Source: Magnetococcales bacterium (GTDB lineage Bacteria > Pseudomonadota > Magnetococcia > Magnetococcales > UBA8363). From it: 64,000 nucleotides of DNA. Shown here one piece after another: positions 17,524 through 27,048 of this stretch. A program made the position numbers and the translations under genes. Positions within the stretch are counted from its first letter, which is position 1; the number at the start of each line of letters is the position of its first letter. The stretch covers positions 1 through 64,000 of the forward strand of contig JACSDG010000017.1 in NCBI GenBank assembly GCA_015660855.1. Reading direction: 5' to 3'. The notes under the pieces are model-generated. The model did no database searches and had not been told where the DNA came from. It worked only from the letters and a program-made list of their open reading frames with translations.

Positions 17524-17895
17524 ATGCCCATCGAGAAAGATGTCAAAAAAATATTGGAAAACATGCGTGAGGATGAACCACGAATCTTCGTTGCGGTGGT
17601 TTTTTCTTTTGATTCCGGAACATTTGCCTACTACGCTCCGTCGGAGGAATGGGATTTGGACTATATTTCCCAGTCATCTGCAGCGGTCCAGGGGGCTGCG
17701 GAGAAGTTTTGTCAAAAACTTGTGGGAGCGAAACCGGGTCTCCTGGAAATGAAGACTGCCCAGGGATGGATCGTACTCAAGAATATCAACGACAAATATG
17801 GATTGTTGGGCCTTGCTCAGGAAGGAGCCCGTCTTGCAGTTATCCATCACACGATGGACGAGGCTGTGATGGAATTGGGGAAAATCTTGAAGTGA
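17524..17895 (+). CDS. Roadblock/LC7-like small protein
   Basis: A 123-aa soluble protein. The order of secondary structure implied by IFVAVVFSFDSGTFAYYAPS, a helix, then AQGWIVLKNINDKYGLLGLA and a final helix is that of Roadblock/LC7 (MglB-like) dimers, which act as scaffolds or regulators of small GTPases. No GTPase gene is adjacent. It lies 71 bp after the ferredoxin gene, same strand. Family assignment is by pattern, not by a diagnostic motif. Confidence 0.6.
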   Translation: MPIEKDVKKILENMREDEPRIFVAVVFSFDSGTFAYYAPSEEWDLDYISQSSAAVQGAAEKFCQKLVGAKPGLLEMKTAQGWIVLKNINDKYGLLGLAQEGARLAVIHHTMDEAVMELGKILK

Positions 17896-17931
17896 AACGG
17901 TATTACAACCATGTGACCGTTCCAGTTTGCC

Positions 17932-18873
17932 ATGAGTAAGCTGGTATTCGCCACTTGCCTTTTTCTCTTGGGGTGCCTGGATCTGTTGGCCCTGAATCTT
18001 TGGTTGGGTTCCCAGATGGTGAACACGGATTTTTCAAACCCGGTTCGCTGGTCCTGGGAAAACCCTGTTGATCATCCTGGGCTGGCTCTCGGCGGTAAAA
18101 CAGGAATACCGACCAGCCAAGATGGAAGGGTGGCAGTGGCATCCGCAGAGAAAGAAACAATCCCTGGTTATGTTGACAGAAATCTGATGGCACGGGAACA
18201 GGAACTTTCCGGGGGAAAAGGATTACAGTTCGTGCCGGACCGTGTTGAGGAGGAGAAACCGTCCTCAATTTCCGCGCCGTGGGGGACAGAATCTGCTCCG
18301 TCTCAAAAGGATGAACGGACACCAGTAGTGACCAACGCTCAACCTTTTGAAGAGAGCCGCAGTGCAGGAGGCGTTACCAAGGAGGAAGCAGGACCAACTG
18401 CGCCGCAGGAACGGAAGGATCGGGAGAACTTCAATTCCACGCCACCGTTGACCTTGCCCGGAATAACACTCTTGGATAAGGTGCCGTCTGGTGTGGATAG
18501 TCTGGAGATAAAGGGAGAACAAGTTGCGGAAACCCTGGGCCAGGTTTTGTTTCCCACAAGAAAATACCATCTGACTTCCAGGAATCGATCCCAATTAGCA
18601 GGGTTGTACCGTGCTTTACCGGAGGGAGATATGTATGAGATTCGGCTGGAAGGACACGCGGATCGTCGCGGCAGTCCTGCGGACAATCTTCTTTTAAGTC
18701 AAAGGCGTGCTGAAAGCGTTGCCCGGTATCTGATGGATCTGGGGGTTGACAGCAATAGAATAACGATTATGGGGTTTGGCGAATCCCGTCCCTTGGATGC
18801 AGCCAATACCCTTGAAGCCTGGAGGTTGAATCGACGTGTGGAATTCATTGTGTTAAGAGGCCGAAGGCAATGA
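17932..18873 (+). CDS. OmpA-family protein with N-terminal membrane anchor
   Basis: A 313-aa envelope protein. One hydrophobic segment (about residues 4–27) is followed by a long low-complexity linker (about 30–170) and a C-terminal OmpA peptidoglycan-binding domain (about 195–310) with EIRLEGHADRRGSPADNLLL, LSQRRAESVARYLMDLGV and the NRRVEF signature. It would span from inner membrane to cell wall, as MotB- or TssL-like OmpA proteins do. Its stop overlaps the next gene's ATG. Confidence 0.88.
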   Translation: MSKLVFATCLFLLGCLDLLALNLWLGSQMVNTDFSNPVRWSWENPVDHPGLALGGKTGIPTSQDGRVAVASAEKETIPGYVDRNLMAREQELSGGKGLQFVPDRVEEEKPSSISAPWGTESAPSQKDERTPVVTNAQPFEESRSAGGVTKEEAGPTAPQERKDRENFNSTPPLTLPGITLLDKVPSGVDSLEIKGEQVAETLGQVLFPTRKYHLTSRNRSQLAGLYRALPEGDMYEIRLEGHADRRGSPADNLLLSQRRAESVARYLMDLGVDSNRITIMGFGESRPLDAANTLEAWRLNRRVEFIVLRGRRQ

Positions 18874-19763
18874 CGGTGCAGGAGGCGGTGTGGGTACTCT
18901 CCATCTTGGGTGGGATCCTGTTTCTTGGAGCAGGATTTTTTCTCTCGTCGTTTTTCTTTATCCACAGGCAAAGGATACTGCCCCCCACCACGGCAGATTC
19001 CAAGGACGATTTGGCGGAATGTCTGGACCAAACGATCCGGGAAGACGACAAACACCTGACAGTTATACATGGGTATCTTTCGGATATCCTCTGGATGGTT
19101 GAGAAGGAGTTGCATGTCCAAAAGGATCTGGATCCGGCGACCGCATCCATGAAATCTGCCATCGAGAGGCAGACGGAAGCCATCGAAAAGGTGCCAGAGC
19201 ACCGTCGATTCCTGATCCATGAAATCAAGAACAGCATTGCTGATTTGCAATCGGGCCTTTCTCTCATTTTCGAGTTAAGGCGTCAAAAACAGTTTATCGA
19301 GTCAATCCAGGCCAAGGATGCCATCTCTTTTCTGGGTGATAGAACCTTCAAGGATCAATGTAGTACCTTGACCCATTCCTTGACTCAATTATTGGCTTAT
19401 TCCGAAACTCCAAAGAAGATCGACTATCCAGCATATTCCAAGGCCGATTTGGCTGATGGCCTGGACCAGATTCTGGGTTATTTTGTAAACAATTCCAACA
19501 GATCTGTAAAAAAGGCGGTTGTTCTGGATAGTGAAGGTTTTTCCCTTTCGGGATCTGGAGCCACGGAGGAGGAATTGAAACAGCTTGCCCTGTCAGCAGC
19601 CATGCTGATCGCCGACAGCGTCCGAGGTCAAAAAATGCTGTATTCAGAGGAATTGAAATTTTATTGCTATCAGGATATGAAAAACACTGTGTTGACCATC
19701 TACCGACTTCCTCTTTCATTGAGAGAAATATTCTTGGCTATTCAGGTTCAGGATTCGGCATGA
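18870..19763 (+). CDS. Membrane-anchored protein with coiled coil and Roadblock-like C-terminus
   Basis: A 297-aa protein with one N-terminal transmembrane helix (about residues 8–32), a helical middle (50–190) and a C-terminal region (about 205–290) beginning VKKAVVLDSEGFSLSGSG, which has the strand pattern of Roadblock/longin-like domains. It could dimerise with the small Roadblock-like protein encoded at 17524–17895 and place it at the membrane beside the OmpA-like protein. ATG 18870 overlaps the preceding stop. The family assignment is tentative. Confidence 0.6.
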   Translation: MTVQEAVWVLSILGGILFLGAGFFLSSFFFIHRQRILPPTTADSKDDLAECLDQTIREDDKHLTVIHGYLSDILWMVEKELHVQKDLDPATASMKSAIERQTEAIEKVPEHRRFLIHEIKNSIADLQSGLSLIFELRRQKQFIESIQAKDAISFLGDRTFKDQCSTLTHSLTQLLAYSETPKKIDYPAYSKADLADGLDQILGYFVNNSNRSVKKAVVLDSEGFSLSGSGATEEELKQLALSAAMLIADSVRGQKMLYSEELKFYCYQDMKNTVLTIYRLPLSLREIFLAIQVQDSA

Positions 19764-19838
19764 TTTATTTCGTAACTTTGTTCTAAGTTCTGTAAAAACC
19801 TTTCAATCTCATTATCAATGACAACAAGATAACTGCCA

Positions 19839-21293
19839 ATGCAGATTCATGACAAACTAATTGAAATAAGACACTTTGTTAGCAGTTTGATAACCTCTTG
19901 CGTATCCGGGCGTAGAGGGGATGTGGCTATCCTGGAAACTGTTATTGCAACTGTCCGTGATCTTTTAGGGGAAAGAATATCCAGTCTCCAACCTCGTTCT
20001 TTTGAGATCGTTGCAACCATATCCGAGATGGCATTCGAGTTTGATCACTTGATCCGTTCTGGCATAGGCCCATCCAGGGATCGCGAGTTAACGAAAATAT
20101 TTCGCAATTTTCTTCCTATAGAAGAGATGTCCTCCTCTTTTTTTAATTCCTGGACGACCAATCTTGGCTCTTTAAGAGTCAGTAGTCGCTACCGCAGTGA
20201 ACTTTCCAAGGCCATTGGGCGGTTTGTCCGTTTGTACCATCACTCCTTGTCGGATGATCCGTTCAGGGACCTTTTTCGACTCAAATGGCACATTCATGAA
20301 GACATAATATCTTTATTTAGGGAATTGGATCTTGGGCCTCCCAGCGTTTCGGAACGGGTTTTCTCAAACGTTTTGGCAGTGGTTGTCGCCAGGCAGTTGG
20401 TTATTCAAAGAGAATTTATCGATGGAGTCATTCGGTTCCAGAAAACCAGCCTTTCATCAACCCTTCCGGGAGACCCGTTTCTCACCTGTGTGAAACTTCA
20501 TGGCGAACTTCTTTCGCAGTTTATCCAGGTTACAATCAATCTCCTCCACCGCCTCATTGACTTGGAAGGAGCAGATGAGACGATTCTCCGAAGTCTAGAG
20601 GTCTTTACGAAGAATGCCGATACCGAAGTTTACCTTTCCGCGCTTTGGCATTCAGGATCCATTGATGAAACTCGATTCAATAATTTTCTGTCCGAATACC
20701 TTCAAGGTGCTGAGACCGGGGTTAAACAACACACGTATGCGGAAAAAAAGGAATCCTACAGAGGCGAGATTGAAGGTGGAGATGGCAACGATGACATGGA
20801 ATCTGCCTTGGACGGCGATGATTTCGACAAAAGTACTCAGAGTATATTATCACGGGGTTTAAGCTACAGAGCCTCCAAGAAAAATATTGATGAAAGGGAA
20901 AGGGCAAAGATCTCCAGGAAAGCCGAAGTGCAAAAGAGTCTCCCCAAGACCGGATCCAAGGAAAATGGTGTCCCACCGCGTATTCGAGGAGTCGCAGCAA
21001 GTGCGAGAAGTGATGCTGACTTTCAGTTCGGGCCACCGCCAAAAGAAGGTTTACGTGTAGGATCTTATAAAATAGGATCTATAGAAAAAATACTACCCCC
21101 TACTTCCACACCGGAAAGAGTTATCAATGCTTGGTTCCCGGGCGGGGGAGGAACCCAAGCGCGTCCGTTGAAGATCCATCGGGAGCGTACGCTTCTGTTT
21201 AAAGTGGGACAAAGGGAACGGGAAACCCTGATCTCCGATCCCAAGGCGGTTGGATGGTCATCTCTAACCATGCCTCCCTTGGCCCTTCGGTAA
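19839..21293 (+). CDS. Unrecognised 484-aa protein, possibly the N-terminal half of a CHAT protein
   Basis: No known domain recognised. The first 270 residues look all-helical with conserved-looking Arg/His positions; about 280–400 are charged and low-complexity; the last 70 residues (PERVINAWFPGGG onward, with LLFKVGQRERETLI) resemble the start of the beta-sandwich domain that commonly precedes CHAT domains. The next gene begins in the other frame 40 bases before this stop, and its frame is open from 21203, so one long protein joined by a -1 shift or a sequence error is possible. Confidence 0.7.
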   Translation: MQIHDKLIEIRHFVSSLITSCVSGRRGDVAILETVIATVRDLLGERISSLQPRSFEIVATISEMAFEFDHLIRSGIGPSRDRELTKIFRNFLPIEEMSSSFFNSWTTNLGSLRVSSRYRSELSKAIGRFVRLYHHSLSDDPFRDLFRLKWHIHEDIISLFRELDLGPPSVSERVFSNVLAVVVARQLVIQREFIDGVIRFQKTSLSSTLPGDPFLTCVKLHGELLSQFIQVTINLLHRLIDLEGADETILRSLEVFTKNADTEVYLSALWHSGSIDETRFNNFLSEYLQGAETGVKQHTYAEKKESYRGEIEGGDGNDDMESALDGDDFDKSTQSILSRGLSYRASKKNIDERERAKISRKAEVQKSLPKTGSKENGVPPRIRGVAASARSDADFQFGPPPKEGLRVGSYKIGSIEKILPPTSTPERVINAWFPGGGGTQARPLKIHRERTLLFKVGQRERETLISDPKAVGWSSLTMPPLALR

Positions 21294-22903
21294 ACGAGAA
21301 CTATCCATCTCTCCCAGGTCTTGTTATCGGGAAAAAGAGGGAACCCGATTCATGGACCGCCCGTTTTGACTTACTGATTCCAAGAAACGGTGAGAGCCCG
21401 ACTGTGGCATTGGCCATCACACCCAATAAGGGCGGTGATCTACAGGTGTCTCTGCTCATCAACAAGATCCGTACGGTGGTTTGGGGAGAAGAGGAGGAGA
21501 TTTACCGTCAACTGGACCTGGGTATCTACGTGGAAGATGACTCAAAATCCCAGGTTGAGACCAGTGAGAGCTTGATTCAACAGGATGATACGTTCATCCG
21601 TTTGGACCAACCCGATCCCGGGCGACACTTCCCGGAAACTCTGCACCCCGGGCGAATGAATCTCCAGATCAGGAATGGGTCGATCACGATCAGTCTCAAC
21701 CAGCCTGACCGCCAACTGGAAGACACGGCTCTGCTTGAATTTGCGCAGCCTACAGCCAATTCCCGAATAGATGATCTTCGCAGAACTGCCGAACAATTTC
21801 GGAAAGGGTACACCAACTTTTTAAATTCAATCTGCAAAGAAAAGCTTTTGCGGGAATTGGGGCATTCTCCGCCTTTGCTTGCACCATATTACCAGAAGAC
21901 CGTCGTTAATCATGGAGAACATCCCTTTCCGCCTTCACTTCGGGACGTCTTGGGCGGAGAAGACTTCAAGAATATGGCACGCGCAGGGGCCCTATTGCTT
22001 AATGAGATGTTTCCTGTAGGCGGGAAGATTCGGGACCAACTCCACTCCCTGCCCCTGGGGAGCCGTATTACCGTCAGTTGGCCGAAAAGCGGGGCAAACA
22101 TCTGGATTCCTCATATACCCTGGTCCCTGATGTACCTACCCATCGCGGATGACCTCAATAACATAGATGCCTCGGTAGATCCCATGCAGTTCCTGGGGCT
22201 CCGATTCCGGTTGGAGTTTCTTCCGGGTGCCGTCAATGGTAAAAAACTCCTCGATGCCACCGCCAGCGGTGTCGTTCAAGGTAATGCCCTTTACTGGGGA
22301 GATCCCACGGGGAGCAATACCGTTGTTGAATCCAACTGGCAAAGAAGTCTCCTTGGAGTCGATCCAGGGCAATTGATTGTACCACCTTTGAGTAAGGAAC
22401 CTTCAATTGATTCCATTAAAGAATTGTTGCGTAACAGGGAGACACCACCTCCTATTCTCTATTTTTTCTGCGAATCCGCCACGGGGAATGACCATCTTCT
22501 CTACTTTTCCAATGATGCTGGAGCGGTAATCAAAAGGCAAGACTTTCTCATGGGAAAATTCCCAAACCAGCCTATGGTATTTGCCAATACCTGCGGAGCT
22601 TTGGAGGGAGACGCTTATCATATGGGGCCATTGATGGACGTCCTGTTGGCAGGCGAATGCCGTGCCATCATCGGGCCGGAAATTAAAGTCCCACCTTATC
22701 TGGCCAGTTGTTTCTCCCATATTTTTTTCCACTATCACTATCGGGGCGGCGGGAATATGGAAGGGCTGTCTGCTGGCGAGGCGATGTATCAAAGCAGGCA
22801 TTTTTTATGGCAACGGTTTCACAATATTGGTGGATTGCTCTATGGCCATGTCAATATGTACGAGCTTTATCGCGGTTGTTTACCCCAGGAGCATAAGGAA
22901 TAA
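21254..22903 (+). CDS. CHAT-like (caspase-fold) protein lacking the catalytic His
   Basis: A 549-aa protein. The N-terminal third looks like a beta-sandwich; the C-terminal part (about residues 270–540) follows the CHAT peptidase plan: PPPILYFFCESATGNDHLLYF at the His position, VFANTCGALEGD with the nucleophile-position Cys447, and GECRAIIGPEIKVP plus a helix ending in GLSAGEAMYQSRHFLW. In active CHAT peptidases the first motif is H-G; here it is CESATG, with Glu407 in place of His, so proteolysis is doubtful. It sits two bases before the lipase gene and overlaps the preceding gene by 40 bases. Confidence 0.72.
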   Translation: MVISNHASLGPSVNENYPSLPGLVIGKKREPDSWTARFDLLIPRNGESPTVALAITPNKGGDLQVSLLINKIRTVVWGEEEEIYRQLDLGIYVEDDSKSQVETSESLIQQDDTFIRLDQPDPGRHFPETLHPGRMNLQIRNGSITISLNQPDRQLEDTALLEFAQPTANSRIDDLRRTAEQFRKGYTNFLNSICKEKLLRELGHSPPLLAPYYQKTVVNHGEHPFPPSLRDVLGGEDFKNMARAGALLLNEMFPVGGKIRDQLHSLPLGSRITVSWPKSGANIWIPHIPWSLMYLPIADDLNNIDASVDPMQFLGLRFRLEFLPGAVNGKKLLDATASGVVQGNALYWGDPTGSNTVVESNWQRSLLGVDPGQLIVPPLSKEPSIDSIKELLRNRETPPPILYFFCESATGNDHLLYFSNDAGAVIKRQDFLMGKFPNQPMVFANTCGALEGDAYHMGPLMDVLLAGECRAIIGPEIKVPPYLASCFSHIFFHYHYRGGGNMEGLSAGEAMYQSRHFLWQRFHNIGGLLYGHVNMYELYRGCLPQEHKE

Positions 22904-22905
22904 CC

Positions 22906-24351
22906 ATGACGAATTTGCAGAGCCAATTTTTATTACTGAGTACAGTTGAGCGACTGAAATTCTGTCAGGATCCTGACAAGGTATCCCAGTTGAAATCCTT
23001 TCTGGGGCCGGACGTTGTAGCCAATCTGATCCATTTGGCGAAGCAGAACAGACAGCCCGCCCATTTGGCACACCGTCCTGAGAAAAACATGATCTTCATT
23101 CCTGGGGTCATGGGCAGTTCTCTGCAATCGAAGACTTTGGGAAGCCTTTTTTGGTTGGATTTAAGAAACTTGGCTCGGCTGAACGGTCTCCAACTTAGAG
23201 AAGACGGTCTGACCGATCTTGATCCCGCACTGGAGGTTTCCCCCGTGGGTTTGACCATGGAATATGAAGGTTTCTTGGCAGCGTCATTACGTCATGAAAC
23301 CTTGTCCCACGAAACCTTTCCTTATGATTGGCGAAAGCCGTGGTCGGTTTCCGCTGAAAGATTGAAAGAATTGGTTGACCGACTTTGGACAAAAAATGGT
23401 AGGGAACCCATTCACTTGGTATGTCACAGCATGGGGGGATTGGTAGCTCGCAGCATGTTGGTCAAGTATAAAAATGAACTTGAGGATAAAATCGGGCGTA
23501 TCGTTTTCATCGGTACGCCCCATTACGGCACCCCAGCCATTGCTGGGTATCTAAAAAACCACCTGTGGGGGATGGAAGAACTCGTGTTACTGGCAACCAA
23601 GCTTTCCAGGGAAACGTTCCGCTCATTATGGGGAGTCTTGGGGCTTTTACCTGCCCCAGTGGGAATCTATCCAGGAACCAGCCCTAGTGGGACGCATCCT
23701 TGCGCCGGTTTCGATTTTTACCAAGCGAAAGCTTGGCATCTTGGAATCGACCACGATGCCAACACAAGGCTGCAAATCATCCTTGATGCCGTTGCCAACC
23801 AGTATCGGCTTCTGGAAGATGGCCATAAATCTTTGGGATGGAACTGGTGGGACCGCATGCTGATCATTGCCGGTGTGGGGATAAAAACCCTTTTTTGCCT
23901 ACGGTTTTCCAGTGGCATAGATGCCCTTTGGGGGAATACGGTCAAGGATTTCCAGGCCAACTCCAAGGATCCAGATGACCCCCACCGAGTGGGGGACGGT
24001 CGGGTTCCCTTGGCCTCGGCAAAGCTGCCTTGGGTGGCGAGCATTCGTTATATCGTGGGAGAACATACCGCCATGATGAACACGCCATCCGTTCAAAAAG
24101 CAGTTTTCCAATGGTTGGAAGAAGGGAAGGTTCATCATCTGGCATCCGATCTTCGTGGCGCGTATTATCCAAAAATTACATCCCTGGATCTGCGCAGTGA
24201 GGTACCAGCCCTGGATGGTTCGGACAGGTTGAAGAATGGCGATCCGGGCTACTGGATCGATAAGGAACCAAGCATTGATTGGATGGCCGGGATTGAAAAA
24301 AAGGTGGTCGAAGGAACCTTCCCGGAATTGGGTCAGACCCGACTGCTGTGA
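22906..24351 (+). CDS. LCAT/PDAT-family alpha/beta hydrolase (lipase/acyltransferase)
   Basis: A 481-aa alpha/beta hydrolase. The oxyanion region MIFIPGVMGSSLQ and the nucleophile elbow CHSMGG (Ser175) match the lecithin:cholesterol acyltransferase / phospholipid:diacylglycerol acyltransferase family; the acid is probably Asp364 in VGDGRVPLAS and the base His387 in GEHTAMM. FPYDWRKPW is also typical of the family. Relatives cleave or transfer acyl chains from phospholipids. No signal peptide is visible. It is the last gene of the twelve-gene row, two bases after the CHAT-like gene, so membrane-lipid damage or repair as output is an attractive inference. Confidence 0.87.
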   Translation: MTNLQSQFLLLSTVERLKFCQDPDKVSQLKSFLGPDVVANLIHLAKQNRQPAHLAHRPEKNMIFIPGVMGSSLQSKTLGSLFWLDLRNLARLNGLQLREDGLTDLDPALEVSPVGLTMEYEGFLAASLRHETLSHETFPYDWRKPWSVSAERLKELVDRLWTKNGREPIHLVCHSMGGLVARSMLVKYKNELEDKIGRIVFIGTPHYGTPAIAGYLKNHLWGMEELVLLATKLSRETFRSLWGVLGLLPAPVGIYPGTSPSGTHPCAGFDFYQAKAWHLGIDHDANTRLQIILDAVANQYRLLEDGHKSLGWNWWDRMLIIAGVGIKTLFCLRFSSGIDALWGNTVKDFQANSKDPDDPHRVGDGRVPLASAKLPWVASIRYIVGEHTAMMNTPSVQKAVFQWLEEGKVHHLASDLRGAYYPKITSLDLRSEVPALDGSDRLKNGDPGYWIDKEPSIDWMAGIEKKVVEGTFPELGQTRLL

Positions 24352-24420
24352 TATGTTCTCAACGCGGCAGGGTTGCAAATTTCCGCAGAATTCCAACTCT
24401 CGCCTAACGTTTTAGTGGTG

Positions 24421-24619
24421 AACATCATGCCCTTCGGGCAAAAAATAAAAGCCTTGGGGCTGCGCCCCTGACCCCCCTTGGGGGAAAATAAAGTCAAAAT
24501 CAAAGTCGAAAGAAGAACCTTGGTGGGCTGCCGCTTCCAAACCTCCACCGGGGGAGATGATCCCCCCCTTTACACCCGCAACAATTTCTACAAAGCTTTA
24601 GCTTTTCCGACACGTTAAA
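24421..24619 (+). repeat. Interspersed composite repeat, copy 3
   Basis: This copy has all modules in order: ATCATGCCCTTCGGGCAAAA, CTTGGGGCTGCGCCCC, GACCCCCCTTGGGGG, AATAAAGTCAAAATCAAAG, AACCTTGGTGGGCTGCCGC, GGGGGAGATGATCCCCCC, CACCCGCAACAATT and TTTTCCGACACGTTAAA. It lies between the convergent lipase and chemoreceptor genes and reaches into the region just before the chemoreceptor stop; I see no gene in 24352–24614. Confidence 0.85.
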
Positions 24620-26624
24620 ATTTCTCAAACTCATCGTCTGAGGCATTACTGACCATATTTAAATTTGCACCACCCTTTGCCGGGGGAGGGAGTTGCTTTT
24701 TGGCGGGTTGTGGCGTACGAGCGAGGGTTTGAGATTTTTTGGCGATGGGGCGTGAACCTTGAACCTTGGTCTTTCCAGTGTTAAAAAAACGAACGGACTC
24801 AGCCAGAATGTCTGCCTGGGACGATAACTCTTCCGCCGTAGCCGCCATTTCCTCGGAAGATCCGGCGTTGTTTTGAATCGCCTGGTCCAATTGCTGTAGT
24901 GCCTGGTTGACCTGACTGATCCCCTGGTTTTGTTCGGTACTGGCAGCGGAAATTTCCTGGATCAATTCCGCCGTTTTGCTGATGTCTGGCACCAGTTTTT
25001 CGATGATTTGGCCTGCCTTTTCGGCTACCTGCACGCTGGAAGCCGAAAGATGACTGATCTCTCCCGCCGCCAATTGGCTGCGCTCTGCCAGTTTGCGCAC
25101 CTCGGCGGCTACCACTGCAAAGCCTTTGCCGTGTTCACCCGCCCGGGCGGCCTCGATCGCCGCATTCAATGCCAACAGATTGGTCTGTCGCGCAATCTCC
25201 TCAATGATGGAAATCTTGCCGGCAATCTCCCTCATGGCGCGGACCGCTTCGCCTACCGCCTTTCCACCTTCCACGGCGTCGGCGGATGCCCTGGTAGCGA
25301 TGGTATCCGTGGTTTGGGCATTGTCGGTGTTCTGCTGCACATTGGCCCCCATCTCTTCCATCGCCGCCGAAGTTTCTTCAACCGATGCCGCCTGTTGGGT
25401 CGTCGCCTGGGACAGCTTTTGCGCTGCGTCCGACAGTTCATTGCTGCCGGCGGCCACCTGCTCCGATGCCCCGGAAATGTCTGTAACGATGCGCAGTAGA
25501 TTGGTTTTCATCTGTTGTACCGCATCGGTAATCTGTCCCAATTCATCCTGACGGTTCAGAACGCAATGCACCGTCAAATCCCCCTGGCCTATCCGAGCAA
25601 CATTACCTACGCAGGCATGCAGGGGACCGACAATATCCCTGGTCAAAAACCATCCCAACAGGAAAGAAATTACAAAACCGGCAATGATGATGCTTACCAG
25701 AAGTGTTACAGAGCGTTCATATGTTGCATCCGCCCGTTTTATGGCTGATTCCATACCGGCACCCACGGTTTCTTCAAGACGATTCAATGCGGAATGGATT
25801 TTTTCACTCACTTCATCCAGCTTTGTCATGTGTTCCCCGGTTGCCGCTTTGGCCCTGAGGGCTTTATCTTTGCCTTCAAGCAACGCCAAACTGGCAGCGG
25901 TAAATTCGGCATGGCTTTTGTTGATTTCCTCCGGCAAATGTCCGCGCAATGCCGCAAAGGTTTCACTCAGAGTTTGAAACTCTTTGCGTAATTTCTGGGT
26001 ATCATCCGACTTTTCAAGGCCCATGTACTCTTCGACGATTCCTTTTTGTTCCAACATGACAGCCTTGGATTCCATGGCGGCGTCAATTTTGGGGTCCAGC
26101 TGGAGTTCTTTGGTGATGACCTTCTCGTGGTGTTGCAACGCATCTTTGATGCGCCCCGCAATTTCATCAAACTTTACCATGCCTTTTTCATCGGCAGCTT
26201 CGTTTGCAACATGTTCTGTCTGCGCTGCCATCAACTTTTTAGCCACATCCGCCATGGCACCCATCTCGACCAATTGTTCCTTGGCCAATAGGGCCACGTC
26301 TGCGCTGCCTTTGGATTCGACCTGGCGCAAATGTTCACCCATTGTCGCCAACGATTTGTCATACGCTTTGGCTATGGTTCCATGATCTTTCGCGTCTTCA
26401 GCCAGCAGAAACTCACCCATCCCGTCGCGCGACAAAACCATGTCGATAATGGCTTCCATGGAGGCATCGGCCAAGGGAATCTGTTCTTCCATGATGAACT
26501 TGGCTTCATGCATCAAAGACCTCAAGCTTTGCAGCCCCAGCCCCCCCATCAGGGCACCAATGGCAGCCACCAGAACGAAACCAGTCAGAAGCTTGGTGCC
26601 TACCTTGACGTTAGAAATTCCCAT
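24615..26624 (-). CDS. Methyl-accepting chemotaxis protein
   Basis: A 669-aa chemoreceptor. TM1 is about residues 12–31 ([20 protein letters not shown]), a long all-helical periplasmic domain (about 32–305) follows, TM2 is about 308–332, HAMP about 333–385, and the signalling hairpin tip is [20 protein letters not shown] with the typical [16 protein letters not shown]. The periplasmic domain of about 270 residues is long enough for a helical bimodular-type sensor. The C-terminus ends in EFEKF and lacks the CheR/CheB docking pentapeptide. Ligand unknown; no other chemotaxis genes are adjacent. Confidence 0.94.
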   Translation of the reverse strand: MGISNVKVGTKLLTGFVLVAAIGALMGGLGLQSLRSLMHEAKFIMEEQIPLADASMEAIIDMVLSRDGMGEFLLAEDAKDHGTIAKAYDKSLATMGEHLRQVESKGSADVALLAKEQLVEMGAMADVAKKLMAAQTEHVANEAADEKGMVKFDEIAGRIKDALQHHEKVITKELQLDPKIDAAMESKAVMLEQKGIVEEYMGLEKSDDTQKLRKEFQTLSETFAALRGHLPEEINKSHAEFTAASLALLEGKDKALRAKAATGEHMTKLDEVSEKIHSALNRLEETVGAGMESAIKRADATYERSVTLLVSIIIAGFVISFLLGWFLTRDIVGPLHACVGNVARIGQGDLTVHCVLNRQDELGQITDAVQQMKTNLLRIVTDISGASEQVAAGSNELSDAAQKLSQATTQQAASVEETSAAMEEMGANVQQNTDNAQTTDTIATRASADAVEGGKAVGEAVRAMREIAGKISIIEEIARQTNLLALNAAIEAARAGEHGKGFAVVAAEVRKLAERSQLAAGEISHLSASSVQVAEKAGQIIEKLVPDISKTAELIQEISAASTEQNQGISQVNQALQQLDQAIQNNAGSSEEMAATAEELSSQADILAESVRFFNTGKTKVQGSRPIAKKSQTLARTPQPAKKQLPPPAKGGANLNMVSNASDDEFEKF

Positions 26625-27048
26625 ACCAGTATCCTTACGCAGTTATATGCTATTTTGGCGAGAATAAAAACCTTCGAGAATTCATATCCACATCAGCCAT
26701 GACAAGGAAAAGCTTCCTTTAGGATTTTAATGCAAAAGCCAAACCTTTTAGATTACCCTCAATCCCCCCGCAACAATTCTTACAAAACTATATTTTTCCC
26801 AACAGACAGGAAGTCATTCAATGTGTCTATGGTAAACATTCCCAGTAGGGCATTCTAACAGGGTGCATACATATTGCAAGGGGCTTTTATTTCATTTTTT
26901 TATTTGATGAGAAATACAATAAATGTAGTAGTGTTTCTGTGATATTTTTTCTTTATGCGATTAAACGCTGGTTAATGTTCTGATGGTTCCAAATTCGTTG
27001 GAAAAATCAAGGCCGGGAGATTCTTTCTCGGATTCATCCGGTAGACTT
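26625..27048. other. Intergenic region with a degenerate repeat end
   Basis: About 420 bases without a gene. At about 26758–26815 the sequence CAATCCCCCCGCAACAATTC with TATTTTTCCC resembles the tail module of the interspersed repeats. The rest is AT-rich and should contain the promoter of the chemoreceptor gene and the 3' end of the hypB transcript; I could not support a specific site. Confidence 0.5.

Noticed and set aside
25093..25551. 152-codon plus-strand frame in the chemoreceptor
   Set aside because: Shadow of the regular heptad codons of the receptor signalling domain.
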